From BCD1 sp965230565 (lineage in GTDB: Bacteria; Bacteroidota; Bacteroidia; Chitinophagales; Saprospiraceae), in contig CBDDLH010000015.1 of NCBI GenBank assembly GCA_965230565.1, forward strand, positions 310,001 to 374,000: a stretch of DNA of 64,000 nt. The letters are read 5' to 3'. Positions within the stretch are counted from its first letter, which is position 1; every line of letters begins with the position of its first letter. The position numbers were made by a program, and so were the translations under genes. Shown here piece by piece: positions 27,125-38,400 of the stretch. The notes beneath the pieces were generated by a model. The model searched no databases. It worked only from the letters and a program-made list of their open reading frames with translations, and was not told where the DNA came from.

Positions 27125-28951
27125 ATGATTAAAAAATACATGAAAATTTCCCATTTCCTATTGGCCGTTTTATTTTTTGCTATTCCAATAACAGGACTTT
27201 TTTCCCAGCCAAAAATTGACAGCCTGGAACAATTGATTGCCGGTTCGGACAATGATTCCCTGAAAATGGAATGGTATAATCAGCTTCGTAGAGTGGCCTC
27301 CTACACAGACCCCGGGAAAGCTAAAGGATACATTCTTGAATACATTCGACTTGCAGAGTCTTTATCCCTTACCCGAAGGGCAAATATTGGGAAGGTTTAC
27401 CTGGGTAACACCTACTACGCCCTCGGAGAATACAATAAAGCCATGGATATTTTCCTGGAAACCGAACAATACTTCGAAGCACAAAAAGATACAACCATAC
27501 TTGCCAATGTATATAACGGAATGGCAGCAGCCTCCGAAAACAGTGGCAGTGATACACTGACGCTTAAATATTTCACTCAGGCATACAAACTGTTCAATGC
27601 CAAAGGGGATGAAAGGAGAAGCGGCATGGCCTTGAATAACATGGCTAATATTTATGTCAACCGTAAAGCGTACGATCAAGCCATTCCATTACTGGAAACA
27701 GCTCTCGAAAAAGTACAAAAGAGTCAGTTAACTGAATACAAAGCTCTGATCGGAAATAACCTTGCCAATGCCTATAAGGAAGCTAATAAACTCGACAGCG
27801 CGGATAGCCTGTACAACCTGGTATTGTCTCAGATCAACGAAGTAGATGATTCCTACAATTACATTTATGCCTCCCGGGGACTTGGTGAAATTGAGATGCT
27901 GAGGAATAATTTTCCGGCCGCATTAAAACATTTGGAAAAAGCCCGTGACCTGTCTAAGGAAAATAACTTTGTAACCAATCAGGATGAAGTCCTGTATTCG
28001 CTTTATATGGTTTATAACCAAACTGGACAATATAAAAAAGCAGTGGAAACACTTCACAACTACACTGCCTTACGCGATTCTGTTTTTACCGCTGAAAAAG
28101 ATAAAAACCTCACCGAGGCCCTGCAAAAATACGATGCAGCCAAAAAGGACAAGGAATTGGCAGAAACTCAATTACAGCTGGAAAGAGAGTCATTGAAAAA
28201 ACGAAATTTTCTGATCATCTCCCTGGCAGCCATCGCTTTGGCGGCTATTGCCCTTTGGTTCCTGTATTTCAAATCCAGGACCAATCGCAAACTGGAGGAA
28301 CAAAAGAACATCATCCAAAAATCACTTCAGGAAAAAGAACTATTGCTAAAAGAGATACACCACCGTGTAAAAAACAACCTTCAGGTAATTTCCAGCCTGC
28401 TCAACCTCCAATCCAGAACCATCCAGGACCAGCAAGCTAAAAATGCTATCCGGGAAGGCCAAAACCGGGTAAAATCCATGGCGCTCATTCATCAAAATTT
28501 ATACCAGACAGAACATATGACAAGCATGGAGGTCGGTGATTACATCGGCAAACTTGGGCAAAGCCTGTTTGATTCCTATAACGTAGATCCGGAAAAGGTC
28601 TCTTTTAATATGGAAACGGAACCGCTTCATTTGGATGTGGATACATTGATTCCCATCGGCCTTATCCTCAATGAATTGCTCAGTAATGCTTTAAAACATG
28701 CTTTCCCGGAGGATTCAACCGGAGAGATCAAAGTGACGTTTAAAAAGCAAACAGATGACCTGGTACTCAGCGTTCAGGATAACGGGGTCGGATATTCGGC
28801 CACCAACCCTACTCACAAAAAGAAATCCTTTGGTATGACACTGATCGATGCCTTTTCCGAAAAACTGAATGCTGCGGTGGAGGTTTTAGAACAAAATGGG
28901 ACTGCCATTAATATTTACATTAAAAACTACAACCTGATTTCCCATGAATGA
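27125..28951 (+). CDS. TPR sensor histidine kinase (HisKA_2/HWE-like)
   Basis: A 608-aa membrane sensor kinase. A signal sequence (about 1-28) is followed by a periplasmic TPR array (about 60-330) with repeats such as NVYNGMAAASENSG, GMALNNMANIYVN and NNLANAYKEANKL. One transmembrane helix lies at about 358-380, then a short coiled coil. The dimerisation/phosphoacceptor segment is LLLKEIHHRVKNNLQVISS, with H412/H413. The HATPase domain has NELLSNALKHAF and QDNGVGY. The IHHRVKNN H-box is typical of the HisKA_2 (PF07568) group. It overlaps the response regulator gene by 8 bp, so the two form one operon and very likely a cognate pair. Confidence 0.93.
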   Translation: MIKKYMKISHFLLAVLFFAIPITGLFSQPKIDSLEQLIAGSDNDSLKMEWYNQLRRVASYTDPGKAKGYILEYIRLAESLSLTRRANIGKVYLGNTYYALGEYNKAMDIFLETEQYFEAQKDTTILANVYNGMAAASENSGSDTLTLKYFTQAYKLFNAKGDERRSGMALNNMANIYVNRKAYDQAIPLLETALEKVQKSQLTEYKALIGNNLANAYKEANKLDSADSLYNLVLSQINEVDDSYNYIYASRGLGEIEMLRNNFPAALKHLEKARDLSKENNFVTNQDEVLYSLYMVYNQTGQYKKAVETLHNYTALRDSVFTAEKDKNLTEALQKYDAAKKDKELAETQLQLERESLKKRNFLIISLAAIALAAIALWFLYFKSRTNRKLEEQKNIIQKSLQEKELLLKEIHHRVKNNLQVISSLLNLQSRTIQDQQAKNAIREGQNRVKSMALIHQNLYQTEHMTSMEVGDYIGKLGQSLFDSYNVDPEKVSFNMETEPLHLDVDTLIPIGLILNELLSNALKHAFPEDSTGEIKVTFKKQTDDLVLSVQDNGVGYSATNPTHKKKSFGMTLIDAFSEKLNAAVEVLEQNGTAINIYIKNYNLISHE

Positions 28952-29561
28952 AATCCGAGTATTGATCGTTGAAGATGAGCCGCTCATTGCCCGGGACATT
29001 GCTTCCATCCTGGAAGGGTATGATTACAGCATTGCCGGAATTGTACACAATCCTGATTCGGCAAAATTGTTCCTCTACAATGACACGCCTGACATCGCAC
29101 TTTTAGATGTAAACCTGAATGCTGAAACTGATGGCATCTCATTGGGTGAATACATCCAGGACAATTACGAATTCCCTGTGGTCTACCTCACCGCTTATGC
29201 CGACAAAAAAACCATCGACCGTGCAAAACACACCAAACCCATGGGGTATATTGTCAAACCGTTCGACGAAAAAGATATTTACACCACCATCGAAATTGCC
29301 CTGTACAACTACGCCAATATGCTCAAACCGGTCGTGTTTGACAAAGAACTGATCAATAAAAACAGTCTCAGCCCTTTAACCGATAAAGAATTCGAAATAC
29401 TCAGCGACATCTACGACGGTAAAACTAACCGGCAGCTTGCAGAACATCATTTCATCAGTATCAATACCGTAAAAACACATATCAAAAATCTGTACGATAA
29501 AATGGAGGTAGGCTCCAGGACGGAAGTGATTGTGAAGATTCGGAGTTTGTTGAGGCGATAG
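28944..29561 (+). CDS. response regulator with LuxR-type helix-turn-helix
   Basis: A 205-aa protein. The receiver domain (1-120) has the acidic pocket VEDEP, the phosphoacceptor D55 (LLDVNLN), the conserved Thr in YLTAYAD and Lys in YIVKPF. The C-terminal LuxR/GerE domain (about 140-205) contains LTDKEFEILSDIYDGKTNRQLA and SINTVKTHIKNLYDKM. It is translationally coupled to the TPR histidine kinase and should bind DNA after phosphorylation. A plausible target is the palindrome at 27075-27092 in its own promoter region. Confidence 0.93.
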   Translation: MNEIRVLIVEDEPLIARDIASILEGYDYSIAGIVHNPDSAKLFLYNDTPDIALLDVNLNAETDGISLGEYIQDNYEFPVVYLTAYADKKTIDRAKHTKPMGYIVKPFDEKDIYTTIEIALYNYANMLKPVVFDKELINKNSLSPLTDKEFEILSDIYDGKTNRQLAEHHFISINTVKTHIKNLYDKMEVGSRTEVIVKIRSLLRR

Positions 29562-29621
29562 GGTCAAGGGTCCAATAATTCAAGCGGTTCAAGGAGTTTC
29601 ATTTTATTTCAAAAAATAAAA

Positions 29622-29696
29622 GAGTTACGGGTTTCGAGTTTCGTGATTCGGGTTAAACAGACACCCCGTAACCCGTAACTCGAAACCCGTAATCCG
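29622..29696. repeat. inverted pair of heptad arrays between convergent genes
   Basis: The left arm (29622-29654) reads GAGTTACGGG TTTCGAG TTTCGTG ATTCGGG. The right arm (29663-29696) reads CCCCGTAA CCCGTAA CTCGAAA CCCGTAA. The two are near reverse complements, both with a 7-bp period, around an 8-bp spacer. It lies between the response regulator gene and the M49 peptidase gene and may act as a bidirectional terminator. A short GTTCAAG-type stretch (29571-29600) precedes it. Confidence 0.85.
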
Positions 29697-29708
29697 CAAA
29701 AATGTTAT

Positions 29709-31733
29709 TTATTTCAAAAAGCTATACCGCTCGGCATAATCCAGCATTTGCTGAGTGAAATCTTCCGGATATTCAACTTTTATATCGATTATTTCCCCAT
29801 TGTCGTCTGTAACAGGAACCAGTTTTGGGTTAATAAACCCGCCGTATGGAGGAATGTTGAGTTTTTCAGAACGTTCCAAAACTTCCTGGTGTAATTCCTG
29901 ATCGACTTTAACGCCATAATTCTCCACTAAAGCTCTACCGGCTTCATAATCTCCCTCTGATTTGATCCTTTGAATTTCACGTAAAAGATCGCCAAAGTAC
30001 CCTCTGAGTTTTTCGAAGTCATTAACCACGAAATAGGTTTTGCCATCCTTTTTTACCTTTTCAACCACCTTTTCTGCTTCGCCTTTTTCGAAAGCCCAGG
30101 CTGCAACCAATTGACGGTTTCTCATATGGGATTCCTCGATATCCTTACCAGGTTCAATCCTTCTGAGCTGCAACATCATTCCATTACGCATGTAATCTTC
30201 ATAGGACGTTTTTCCGACATCAAGACCTTCCATAAGCCCCAGGTCAACCATTTTTTGATCCATTATGAAATATAGTCCGACGAGGTCGGCTCTGGCTTCT
30301 TCAAGCGTTGAAGCGTAACTCTTCAACGTTTCTTTAGGAGTCCCGATTCCAGGGTTCAGTTGACCTGAGGCATGGCCAACAACTTCGTGTAAAGCCGTAT
30401 GTAACTTGTCCGCAAGACTTCCGTGTTTCCTGACACGGTCGATTTCTTCCTCGGAAAAGGCAAATTCAGATAACAAACCGCCACTACTTGCTTTTTCATA
30501 TGCCTCGATGATATTTCCAAGGCTCACTGATTTTGATCCGTGTTGTTTCCTGATCCAGTTGGCATTGGGCAGGTTTACTCCGATTGGCGTGGCTGGAGAG
30601 GCATCGCCAGCCTCACCGGCAACAGTTACTACTTTGTAAGTTACTCCAACTACCTCTGCTTTTTTATGCTCATCCATGATAGTGGAGTTATCCTCAAACC
30701 ACTGCACGTTGTCCGCCAATACTTTCATCCTGGCCGAGGCATCAAAATCGGTGATCTCAACAATATTTTCGTAGGACCCCCTGTACCCTTTCGGATCGTT
30801 ATACACTTCAATAAAACCATTGATATAATCGACATCCCCTTCTGTTGTTTCCACCCATGCCACATTGTACTCATCCCATTTTTCAAGACTTCCTGTCTGA
30901 TAATATTCGATCAAAAGCCCAAAAGCTTCGGCTTGTTTTTCGTTTTCTGCAACCCCCTTGGCTTTTTCCAGCCAATAAATGATCTGCTCTATGGCTTCTC
31001 CGTACAAACCGTCCAGTTTATAAACTTCTTCCCGGATTCCTCCATCTGCAGTTCTGACCATTTTGGAATTCAACCCGTACGAAACAGGTGTATCGGTTGA
31101 CTCCATTATACTTTTGTAAAAAGCATCTACTTCTGCTTCGGTAATATCAGGATCATAAAAATTGACCGCCGATCCTTTCAGCAGCCCCTTTTCCGGATCC
31201 AGATTGACTTTTTTATTATCTACATCCGGATCAAACATTGCTACCAATGCCTCCGCGGACATGTCAATTCCCAATTCATTGGTAATACCCAGGAAATATT
31301 CTTTTGAAAATTCGGGAATGAATTTATCGGTCGAATAATGGTGATGGATTCCGTTGGAGAACCAAACATTTTTTGAGTATTCTACCAATTTCTCCCAATC
31401 GCTTGAGCCCTTATCCCCATTGTAGTTTGCAGCGATTTTGTCCAAAGCATCTCTGATTTCCAGGTTATGACGATAATTCATATCATACATAATATCTCTA
31501 CCGGAGAGTCCGGCTTCATTTAGATAATAAACCAGCTTTTTTTGTTGTAATGACAATTGATCAAAACCCGGAATCTGGTACCGAATGATTTTTTTGTCAG
31601 AAAAATTTTCAGGATTCCAGTTAAAGCCGTTTTCGTCCACTTTTCCAGTGCCGTTATTATCAGAAGTGGCCGGTTGACAGGCTGTCAAAACCAATATTAA
31701 GAGCCCCAGAAAATATACAATTGATTTGTTCAT
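29709..31733 (-). CDS. M49-family dipeptidyl-peptidase III-like lipoprotein
   Basis: A 674-aa zinc peptidase with a lipoprotein signal (LILVLTAC). The active-site motif is HEVVGHASGQ, a variant of the family motif HELLGH. The second motif EEARADLVGLYF supplies the third ligand and matches the EECRAE motif. Dipeptidyl peptidase III enzymes remove dipeptides from the N-terminus of small peptides. Eukaryotic forms are cytosolic, whereas Bacteroidota forms, as here, are exported lipoproteins. The length is in the family range. It is transcribed away from the small zinc-binding gene at 31846, so the 112-bp gap between them contains divergent promoters. Confidence 0.9.
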   Translation of the reverse strand: MNKSIVYFLGLLILVLTACQPATSDNNGTGKVDENGFNWNPENFSDKKIIRYQIPGFDQLSLQQKKLVYYLNEAGLSGRDIMYDMNYRHNLEIRDALDKIAANYNGDKGSSDWEKLVEYSKNVWFSNGIHHHYSTDKFIPEFSKEYFLGITNELGIDMSAEALVAMFDPDVDNKKVNLDPEKGLLKGSAVNFYDPDITEAEVDAFYKSIMESTDTPVSYGLNSKMVRTADGGIREEVYKLDGLYGEAIEQIIYWLEKAKGVAENEKQAEAFGLLIEYYQTGSLEKWDEYNVAWVETTEGDVDYINGFIEVYNDPKGYRGSYENIVEITDFDASARMKVLADNVQWFEDNSTIMDEHKKAEVVGVTYKVVTVAGEAGDASPATPIGVNLPNANWIRKQHGSKSVSLGNIIEAYEKASSGGLLSEFAFSEEEIDRVRKHGSLADKLHTALHEVVGHASGQLNPGIGTPKETLKSYASTLEEARADLVGLYFIMDQKMVDLGLMEGLDVGKTSYEDYMRNGMMLQLRRIEPGKDIEESHMRNRQLVAAWAFEKGEAEKVVEKVKKDGKTYFVVNDFEKLRGYFGDLLREIQRIKSEGDYEAGRALVENYGVKVDQELHQEVLERSEKLNIPPYGGFINPKLVPVTDDNGEIIDIKVEYPEDFTQQMLDYAERYSFLK

Positions 31734-31817
31734 ATTCCTTTTTAGTTTGTTTTTAAAATTGTGGTACTAATGTCGTAAAAAAGTTATAAAGACCATAATT
31801 CCCAATTCGGGGAAATG

Positions 31818-31825
31818 TATATTTG
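31818..31825 (+). promoter_or_regulatory. Bacteroidota -7 box (TATATTTG)
   Basis: A full TAnnTTTG match 20 nt before the ATG at 31846. It supports the small gene that follows as real. Confidence 0.5.
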
Positions 31826-31845
31826 TCTTATAAAAACAAAGCGAA

Positions 31846-32034
31846 ATGAACGAAGAAAAAAAATGTATTGTTTGCCAGAGTACCAGCCAGCAAATGCCGA
31901 TTTTGGAGTTTGAGTTCAAAGGACAGAAGTTACACATTTGTTCCCAGCATATTCCAATCATCATTCATCAACCTCACCAATTGCAAAACCTCATCCCTGA
32001 TCTGCCTAACAGACCGGCAGAACATGATGATTAA
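31846..32034 (+). CDS. small zinc-ribbon-like protein
   Basis: A 62-aa protein with two cysteine/histidine pairs: C7-x2-C10 (KKCIVCQS) and a later CSQH at about 53 bases of coding distance from the first pair, in the context KLHICSQHIPIII. This spacing suits a single zinc-binding site. It starts 20 nt downstream of a good promoter octamer. Small proteins of this type occur in Bacteroidota, but I know of no assigned function. It is probably cytoplasmic. Confidence 0.65.
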   Translation: MNEEKKCIVCQSTSQQMPILEFEFKGQKLHICSQHIPIIIHQPHQLQNLIPDLPNRPAEHDD

Positions 32035-32412
32035 CTTAAAACCTTTATCCAGCAAGGTTATTGGATTGAAAAAAATAAATGGAAACCCTATTTCCTTTAT
32101 TTGATTTCTTTTTTCATTTGACCAATGATTTGGATAAAAAGCTGGCTAAAATTTTTATTTTTGGTTAACCTAATTTATTCGGCTGATTTGTAATTCCCCA
32201 TTTTTCAATTAATTGTTTTCATCAGGCCGGATCCAAACAAATGGGGTGGAAAGCAAAAAATTAGTGTTTTAAGACATTGATAAACCTCAGATTTGAGGAG
32301 TATCAATGAATTTTTTAATTATCCTGGAATTGATTAATCAGTTCGCTGATTTATTCAATATGCCTGTATTTCTTTTAACACCGTCCATACTGGACCCAAT
32401 TTTGCAGCATAC
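32035..32412. other. 378-bp gene-free interval
   Basis: An AT-rich leader region before the giant gene. It contains no open frame of note, no clear -7 octamer close to the start and no strong hairpin. Confidence 0.45.
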
Positions 32413-35400
32413 ATGAGTCTTAAACCAATCCTGATCGTTCTCTTTTCAGCCTTTCCCTTTTTCTTATGGGCACAAAATGAAGATTGTATCAACGCCATTG
32501 TCATTTGTTCTGATGGTCCCATAGATCAAACTCCTACCGGGCCCGGGGAGAATGATTTTTCCAATGGTAATAATGATGAAGATTGTTTATTGGGCCTGGA
32601 ACATCAAAGTGGATGGTACTATTTTGAATTCAGGACGGATATGCCTCCTAACAGTGTGATTGAATTTACGGTCAATCCGTATGCCGGAGCATTAGAGGAT
32701 TATGATTTTGCTGTATACGGTCCTGACGTAACCTGCGACAACCTTGGATCTCCCATCAGGTGTTCCTTTGCAGATGATGGTTGCCTATTCTGTCCGCAAA
32801 CAGGATTGGGAAATGGGACTACAGACACTTCTGAACCAGCTAGCGGGGATGGCTATGTGGCTCCTTTGGTAGTACAACCCGGGCAGGGTTTTTACCTGTT
32901 AATGGACAATTTCAATAATTCTTCACAGGGGTTCAATATGACCTGGGGAGGTTCCGCTGCTCCTTATTTAAATTGTTTGGATTGTGAGCTGGAACTCTTC
33001 CCTGGAGGACCAGTTGAGGTATGTGGTGGTACTGATCCCTTCATGCTTCCCGTGTCAATTTCCGGAAATATGGGTGCAGAAGTTTATTCCTGGACAGCAA
33101 CTGGTGGCGGATTGAGTTATTTATCATCAACCAATGTTTTAAATCCAACCGTTACCATTCCTAATGATTTCTCAGGAAGCATCACTTACACCCTTTCCGT
33201 TTCCGAAGAAACTTGTGAAGTGATGACTGAGGTTGTTGTTATTGTCTCCCCGCTTCCTGAAGTTATGATAACCGGTCCGGAAAGTATTTGCTCAACAGAA
33301 GAAGCAATACTAAGCGCCACTCCTGGTTATCAGATGTATTCCTGGTCTAACGGCGGTAATACTTCCAACATTACGGTTACTGATCCAGGCACTTATTCTG
33401 TTACGGTCACAGATGGTAATGGCTGCCAAAATGAAGATTCCTTCACACTGGAGGTAACTCCTGCCCCTGAATTGTCCGCAAGTCCTCCGCCGCTCCTTTG
33501 TGCAGGCAGTGATCCCTTTAATATGGGCGTCTCCGTTACAGGTGTCACAGGGGGAGAATCTTATATCTGGTCAGGTACGGCAGAAGCGCTTGGTTTTCTA
33601 TCCTCCACCAGTACCTTGAACCCCACCGTCACCTTACCTGATGATTTTTCCGGTTTTCTTAATTACACCTTGACTGTTATGGAAGGAAACTGCCAGGATA
33701 TGATTGATATCATGTTGGCCGTTGCTCCCTTGCCTGGTATCTTTATATCAGGACCGGAAGCTGTCTGCGAAGGCCAGGAAGCTAACCTGTCGGCAACTTC
33801 AGGTTATCCTGATTATCAATGGTCCAATGGAGGAAGCGGAGAGAACATCAGTGTCACCTTACCGGGAACCTATACGGTAACCGTAACCGACAGCAATGGT
33901 TGTCAAAATGAAGAATCTTTTGAAGTCATCGTCAACCCCCTGCCCGATCCTGAAATCAATGGGGATGCTTATGTTTGCCAGGGGCAGCCTTCAGAGCTCA
34001 TCGTCACCCCCGCCTTTACGTCCTATCTTTGGTCCAATGGATCGGTGGAACAAACAGCTACCTACACTGAACCAGGAGTAGCTATGCTCATTGTTACCGA
34101 TGACAATGGATGTGAAGGGTACACCGAATTTGCAATAGATGACTTAAACATCCCTGCACCGGTCATTTTGGGAGACCCTGAAATTTGTCATGATGAGTCA
34201 ACCATTCTTTCCACTTCAGCATCCTACGTCGAATACTTTTGGAGTGATGGCTCTACCACTCCACAAATTGAGGTAACCACCGGAGATAACTTCTTTTTGA
34301 CCGTTACCGATGCTAATGGTTGTGAGGCTGATACCGCTTTCTTTGTATTCCAGGCACCGGAATTATTTCCAGTGATCACAGGAGATTCTGCCATATGTGC
34401 AGGGGATGAAACTACACTCTTTTTGATAGATTCCTACGAAGATTATTCCTGGAGCACAAGCGAAACCGAACCATCCATTACAACCACTCCCGGGACCTTT
34501 TCAGTAACCGTAACCGACGAATACTATTGTGAATATTATGCAGAATTCACTGTCGGGGAAAACCCGCTTCCCGAACCTGAGATCAGTGGTTTAGCTAGCT
34601 TCTGCCTGGATGCTTCCACCACCATTTCCGTTTCAGAAGATTTTGAAGAATATATATGGTCTAACGGGGATTCCACCCAAAGTGTGGTCATTAATCAGGA
34701 AGGAAACTATTCTGTAACTGTTGTTGATGAAAACAATTGTGTCGGAGATACTTCAGTTTTTGTTTCTGAACTTGAAGAATTGGAGCCGTTAATTCTCGGT
34801 GACCCTCAGTTTTGTGCTGGGGATTCTACTGTTTTAATTAGTGAGGATGGATACAGTACGTATGTATGGTCCGATGGAACTGAAATGCAATCCATTACGC
34901 TTAATACTCCTGGCTCAGTAACACTTTCCGTTACGGATATTAATGGATGTACGGGGGCCACAACTATAGATGTTTTTGAAAATGCGCTGCCTCAGCCTCA
35001 AATTCAGACGGAAGGATATTTCTGTGAAGGGGATTCCGTTGTGTTGGAAACAAATGATGCTTATATGCAATATTTATGGTCCAATGCTGATACTACTTCC
35101 CAGACCTTCGCTTCCGTGGCTGGCGATTATATAGTAACCGTAACTGACATAAATGGTTGCCAGGCTTCTGCCATGACGACTATCGAGGAGATCACTCTTC
35201 CCAATCCTGCCATTCAGGGACCGGAGCAATTTTGTCCGGGAACCAACGCAGACCTGGAAGGGGAAGAAGGCTTTTCTGCCTATCAATGGGATAACGGTCA
35301 AACCAGTCAGATAATCACCATTTCGCAACCAGGAACTTACACCCTTACGGTAACGGATTCCTATGGTTGTGTCGGGTCTAACAATTTTTCCATATCAGAA

Positions 35401-38400
35401 TTTATTACCAATGATCCCGCTATTACCGGTGAATTACAATTCTGTCCTGACACCGAGACCAGCTTAACGGGTGAAAGCGGCTTTGTTAGTTATGATTGGT
35501 CCAATGGCCTTCCCGGCCAAACCGCTGTATTCACAGAAACCGGTCCGGCTGTGCTTACTGTAACAGATAGTAACGGATGTATAACTTCCAATATGGTGAA
35601 TCTCGATTTGTTCGAAGTGACTCCTCCGATGATTCTCGGAGAGGATAACTTTTGCACCGGGCAATCAACAGTATTGACCGGGGAACCAGGGTACATCTCT
35701 TATGAATGGTCTGATGGAACCATGGATGCTCAATTGACAGTTTCTTCAGGAGGCAATTACAGTGTGACGGCTTTAGATTCCAATTTGTGCTATTCTAATA
35801 CCTCGATTAATATAATCGAAAATGCGTTGCCGGAACCTCAAATCCTGGGACCATTAACCTTTTGTATTGGCAATTTCACAACCCTGGAAGCCGATCAAAC
35901 CTACCAGACCTATCAGTGGTCAACAGGGGATACAAATTCTTCCATCCAGGCAAATGTTGAAGGAGCCTACAGCCTGATTGTTGCTAATGAATTCGGATGT
36001 ATCGACAGCACAAGTGTTTTCATCACCCAGGAAACGGAATTAGAACCGGAGATCAGCGGTCCGTTGGAGTATTGTGAAAATGGGAATACAATAATCACTG
36101 CAGGACCTGGATATGCCACATATGATTGGTCGACGGGAGAAAGTAGTCAGTCAATTACTGTTGACCAACCAGGAACTTACCTGGTAACAGTCACGGATTT
36201 CGGCGGTTGCATTGGAGATGGAGAAGTCGTAGTTATTGAAAACCCTCTTCCAGCCCCTCAAATCGAAGGTATTTTACAATACTGTGCACAGGACTCAACA
36301 GAACTTGATGCAGGTCCGGGATATCAGAGTTATCTATGGACTGGCGGCAACCTGACTCAACAACAAATTGTCACACAACCCGGCAATTACGCTGTCACCG
36401 TTACTGACTTCAATGGGTGTTCCAATACTGATATCGTTACGGTAACAGAACTGCCTTTGCCCCAGGTATCCATAAACGGGCAATTTTATTTTTGTGATGG
36501 CGATACAACTGTTTTGAATGCTACGGCGGGTTACATTAGTTACGACTGGTCGATTGATGGGGTTGGATCTCAGGTATCGGTGTTTTCGGAAGATTCCTAC
36601 AGCGTTACAGTAACAGATGAAAATGGTTGCCAGTCCGCTACGGTTGAGTTTGTCGAGGAAATTACAAACCCGGTTGCAGATGCAGGGCCTGACCTATTTC
36701 TGGACTGTGATACGCACACTGCCATACTGATGGCGGAAAATTCAACACAGGGTTCGGGTTTCAGTTACCAATGGTTCGGCCCGGGCATAAATGCTTCCAA
36801 TGAAACGGAGTTAACTCCAGAGATTTCTGTTCCAGGAACCTATCAATTGTTAGTGACGGATGAAATTCACGGATGTATGTCCTACCTTGCCACAACTACA
36901 TTGACGGATCTTGCATATGAGCCTGTTGCGATCCTTACTGAGCCTGAAATTTTGAATTGCGAAACTGAAACAGTTTTGATAGATGGCAGTAATTCGGACA
37001 ATGGAAGTCATATCATTTATCAATGGTTTGACGGGCAGAATAATCAAATTTCAGGAGCTGTTGAAAACGTTTTACCAGTTTCGCTAGCCGATATGTATTC
37101 GATTTTGGTTTTAGATACCCTGACGGCCTGTAGTTCAATGGCTTCAACAAACGTGAATGAAGATTACAACTATCCAATAGCCGAAGCAGGACCCAACCAG
37201 CACCTGGACTGCATTGTTGAAACGGTCGATCTTAATGGAGAAAACTCTTCCCAAGGGAACTCGTTCAGTTATACATGGAACAGCAATGATGGAAATATTT
37301 TATCTGGAGGTGGTAGCCTTGTTGCCACAGGCAATGAACCTGGTCATTACTTCCTGACCGTTTTAAATTCGGATAACGGTTGTGCGTCCATGGATAGCGT
37401 TCTGGTGACCCAGGACATCACACCTCCCATCGCCAATGCGGGAATGGATATGGAAATAAACTGCCACCAGTCATCGGTGGAATTGAACGGTTTGGCATCT
37501 TCCATTGGCAATCAGTATACACTCAACTGGACCATGGACAATAACCCTGCGATAATCAGTACAACTCCATTGTTTACCGTTGAAACTCCGGGTACCTACC
37601 AATTGATGATCACCAATTTGATCAATGGTTGTGAAAGCATCGATGAGGTTATTGTGAATGAGGGTCCTATGGCTCCTACGGGAATAGATTTTGAAACGGA
37701 TACTCCTACTTGCTTTGGTGATGCTGATGGTGCTTTGATAATACAGGAAGTCTTAGGAGGGGAAGGCCCATATTTGTACAGCCTGGATGAAGATAATTTC
37801 CAACAAAGTTCCATTTTCAGTCAACTTACCGGTGGAGTATATGAGGTGCTTGTACAGGATGTAAATGGTTGTGAGTTCGAGATTGATGTGCAGGTTCCGG
37901 ACGGCAATGATCTGTGGCTCGATCTGGGAGATGATCAGACGATTGAATTAGGGGATGAGGCGGACCTTTACGCCCTTTTCAATATTCCTGAAACCTCCAT
38001 TTCGGATTTTACCTGGAATCCGGATCCTGAAATCCTTTGCGACAGTTGCTTTATTCAAAATTTATCTCCAACAAGTACCAACACCTATGGAGCAACTCTT
38101 ATCGATGAAAACGGCTGCAGTACTTCTGACCTGGTGACTATTTATGTTCAAAAAAACAGGAACGTTTATATTCCTAACGTTTTCTCCCCGAACCTGGATG
38201 GAAATAATGATGTTTTCATGATTTTTTCGGGGAAAGGAGTTAAGGAAGTAATTAGTTTTCAAATTTATAACCGATGGGGGGAACAGGTTTTCCAGGTATA
38301 TAATTTCCAACCCAATAATCCTGACTATGGTTGGAATGGAAAATTCAGGGGTACACCTTGTAATTCTGCCGTTTTTGTATGGTATGCCGAAATAGCTTTC

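Noticed and set aside
27362..27679. Antisense frames inside the kinase gene and similar shadows elsewhere
   Set aside because: They mirror the codon pattern of well-supported genes on the other strand and have no independent evidence.
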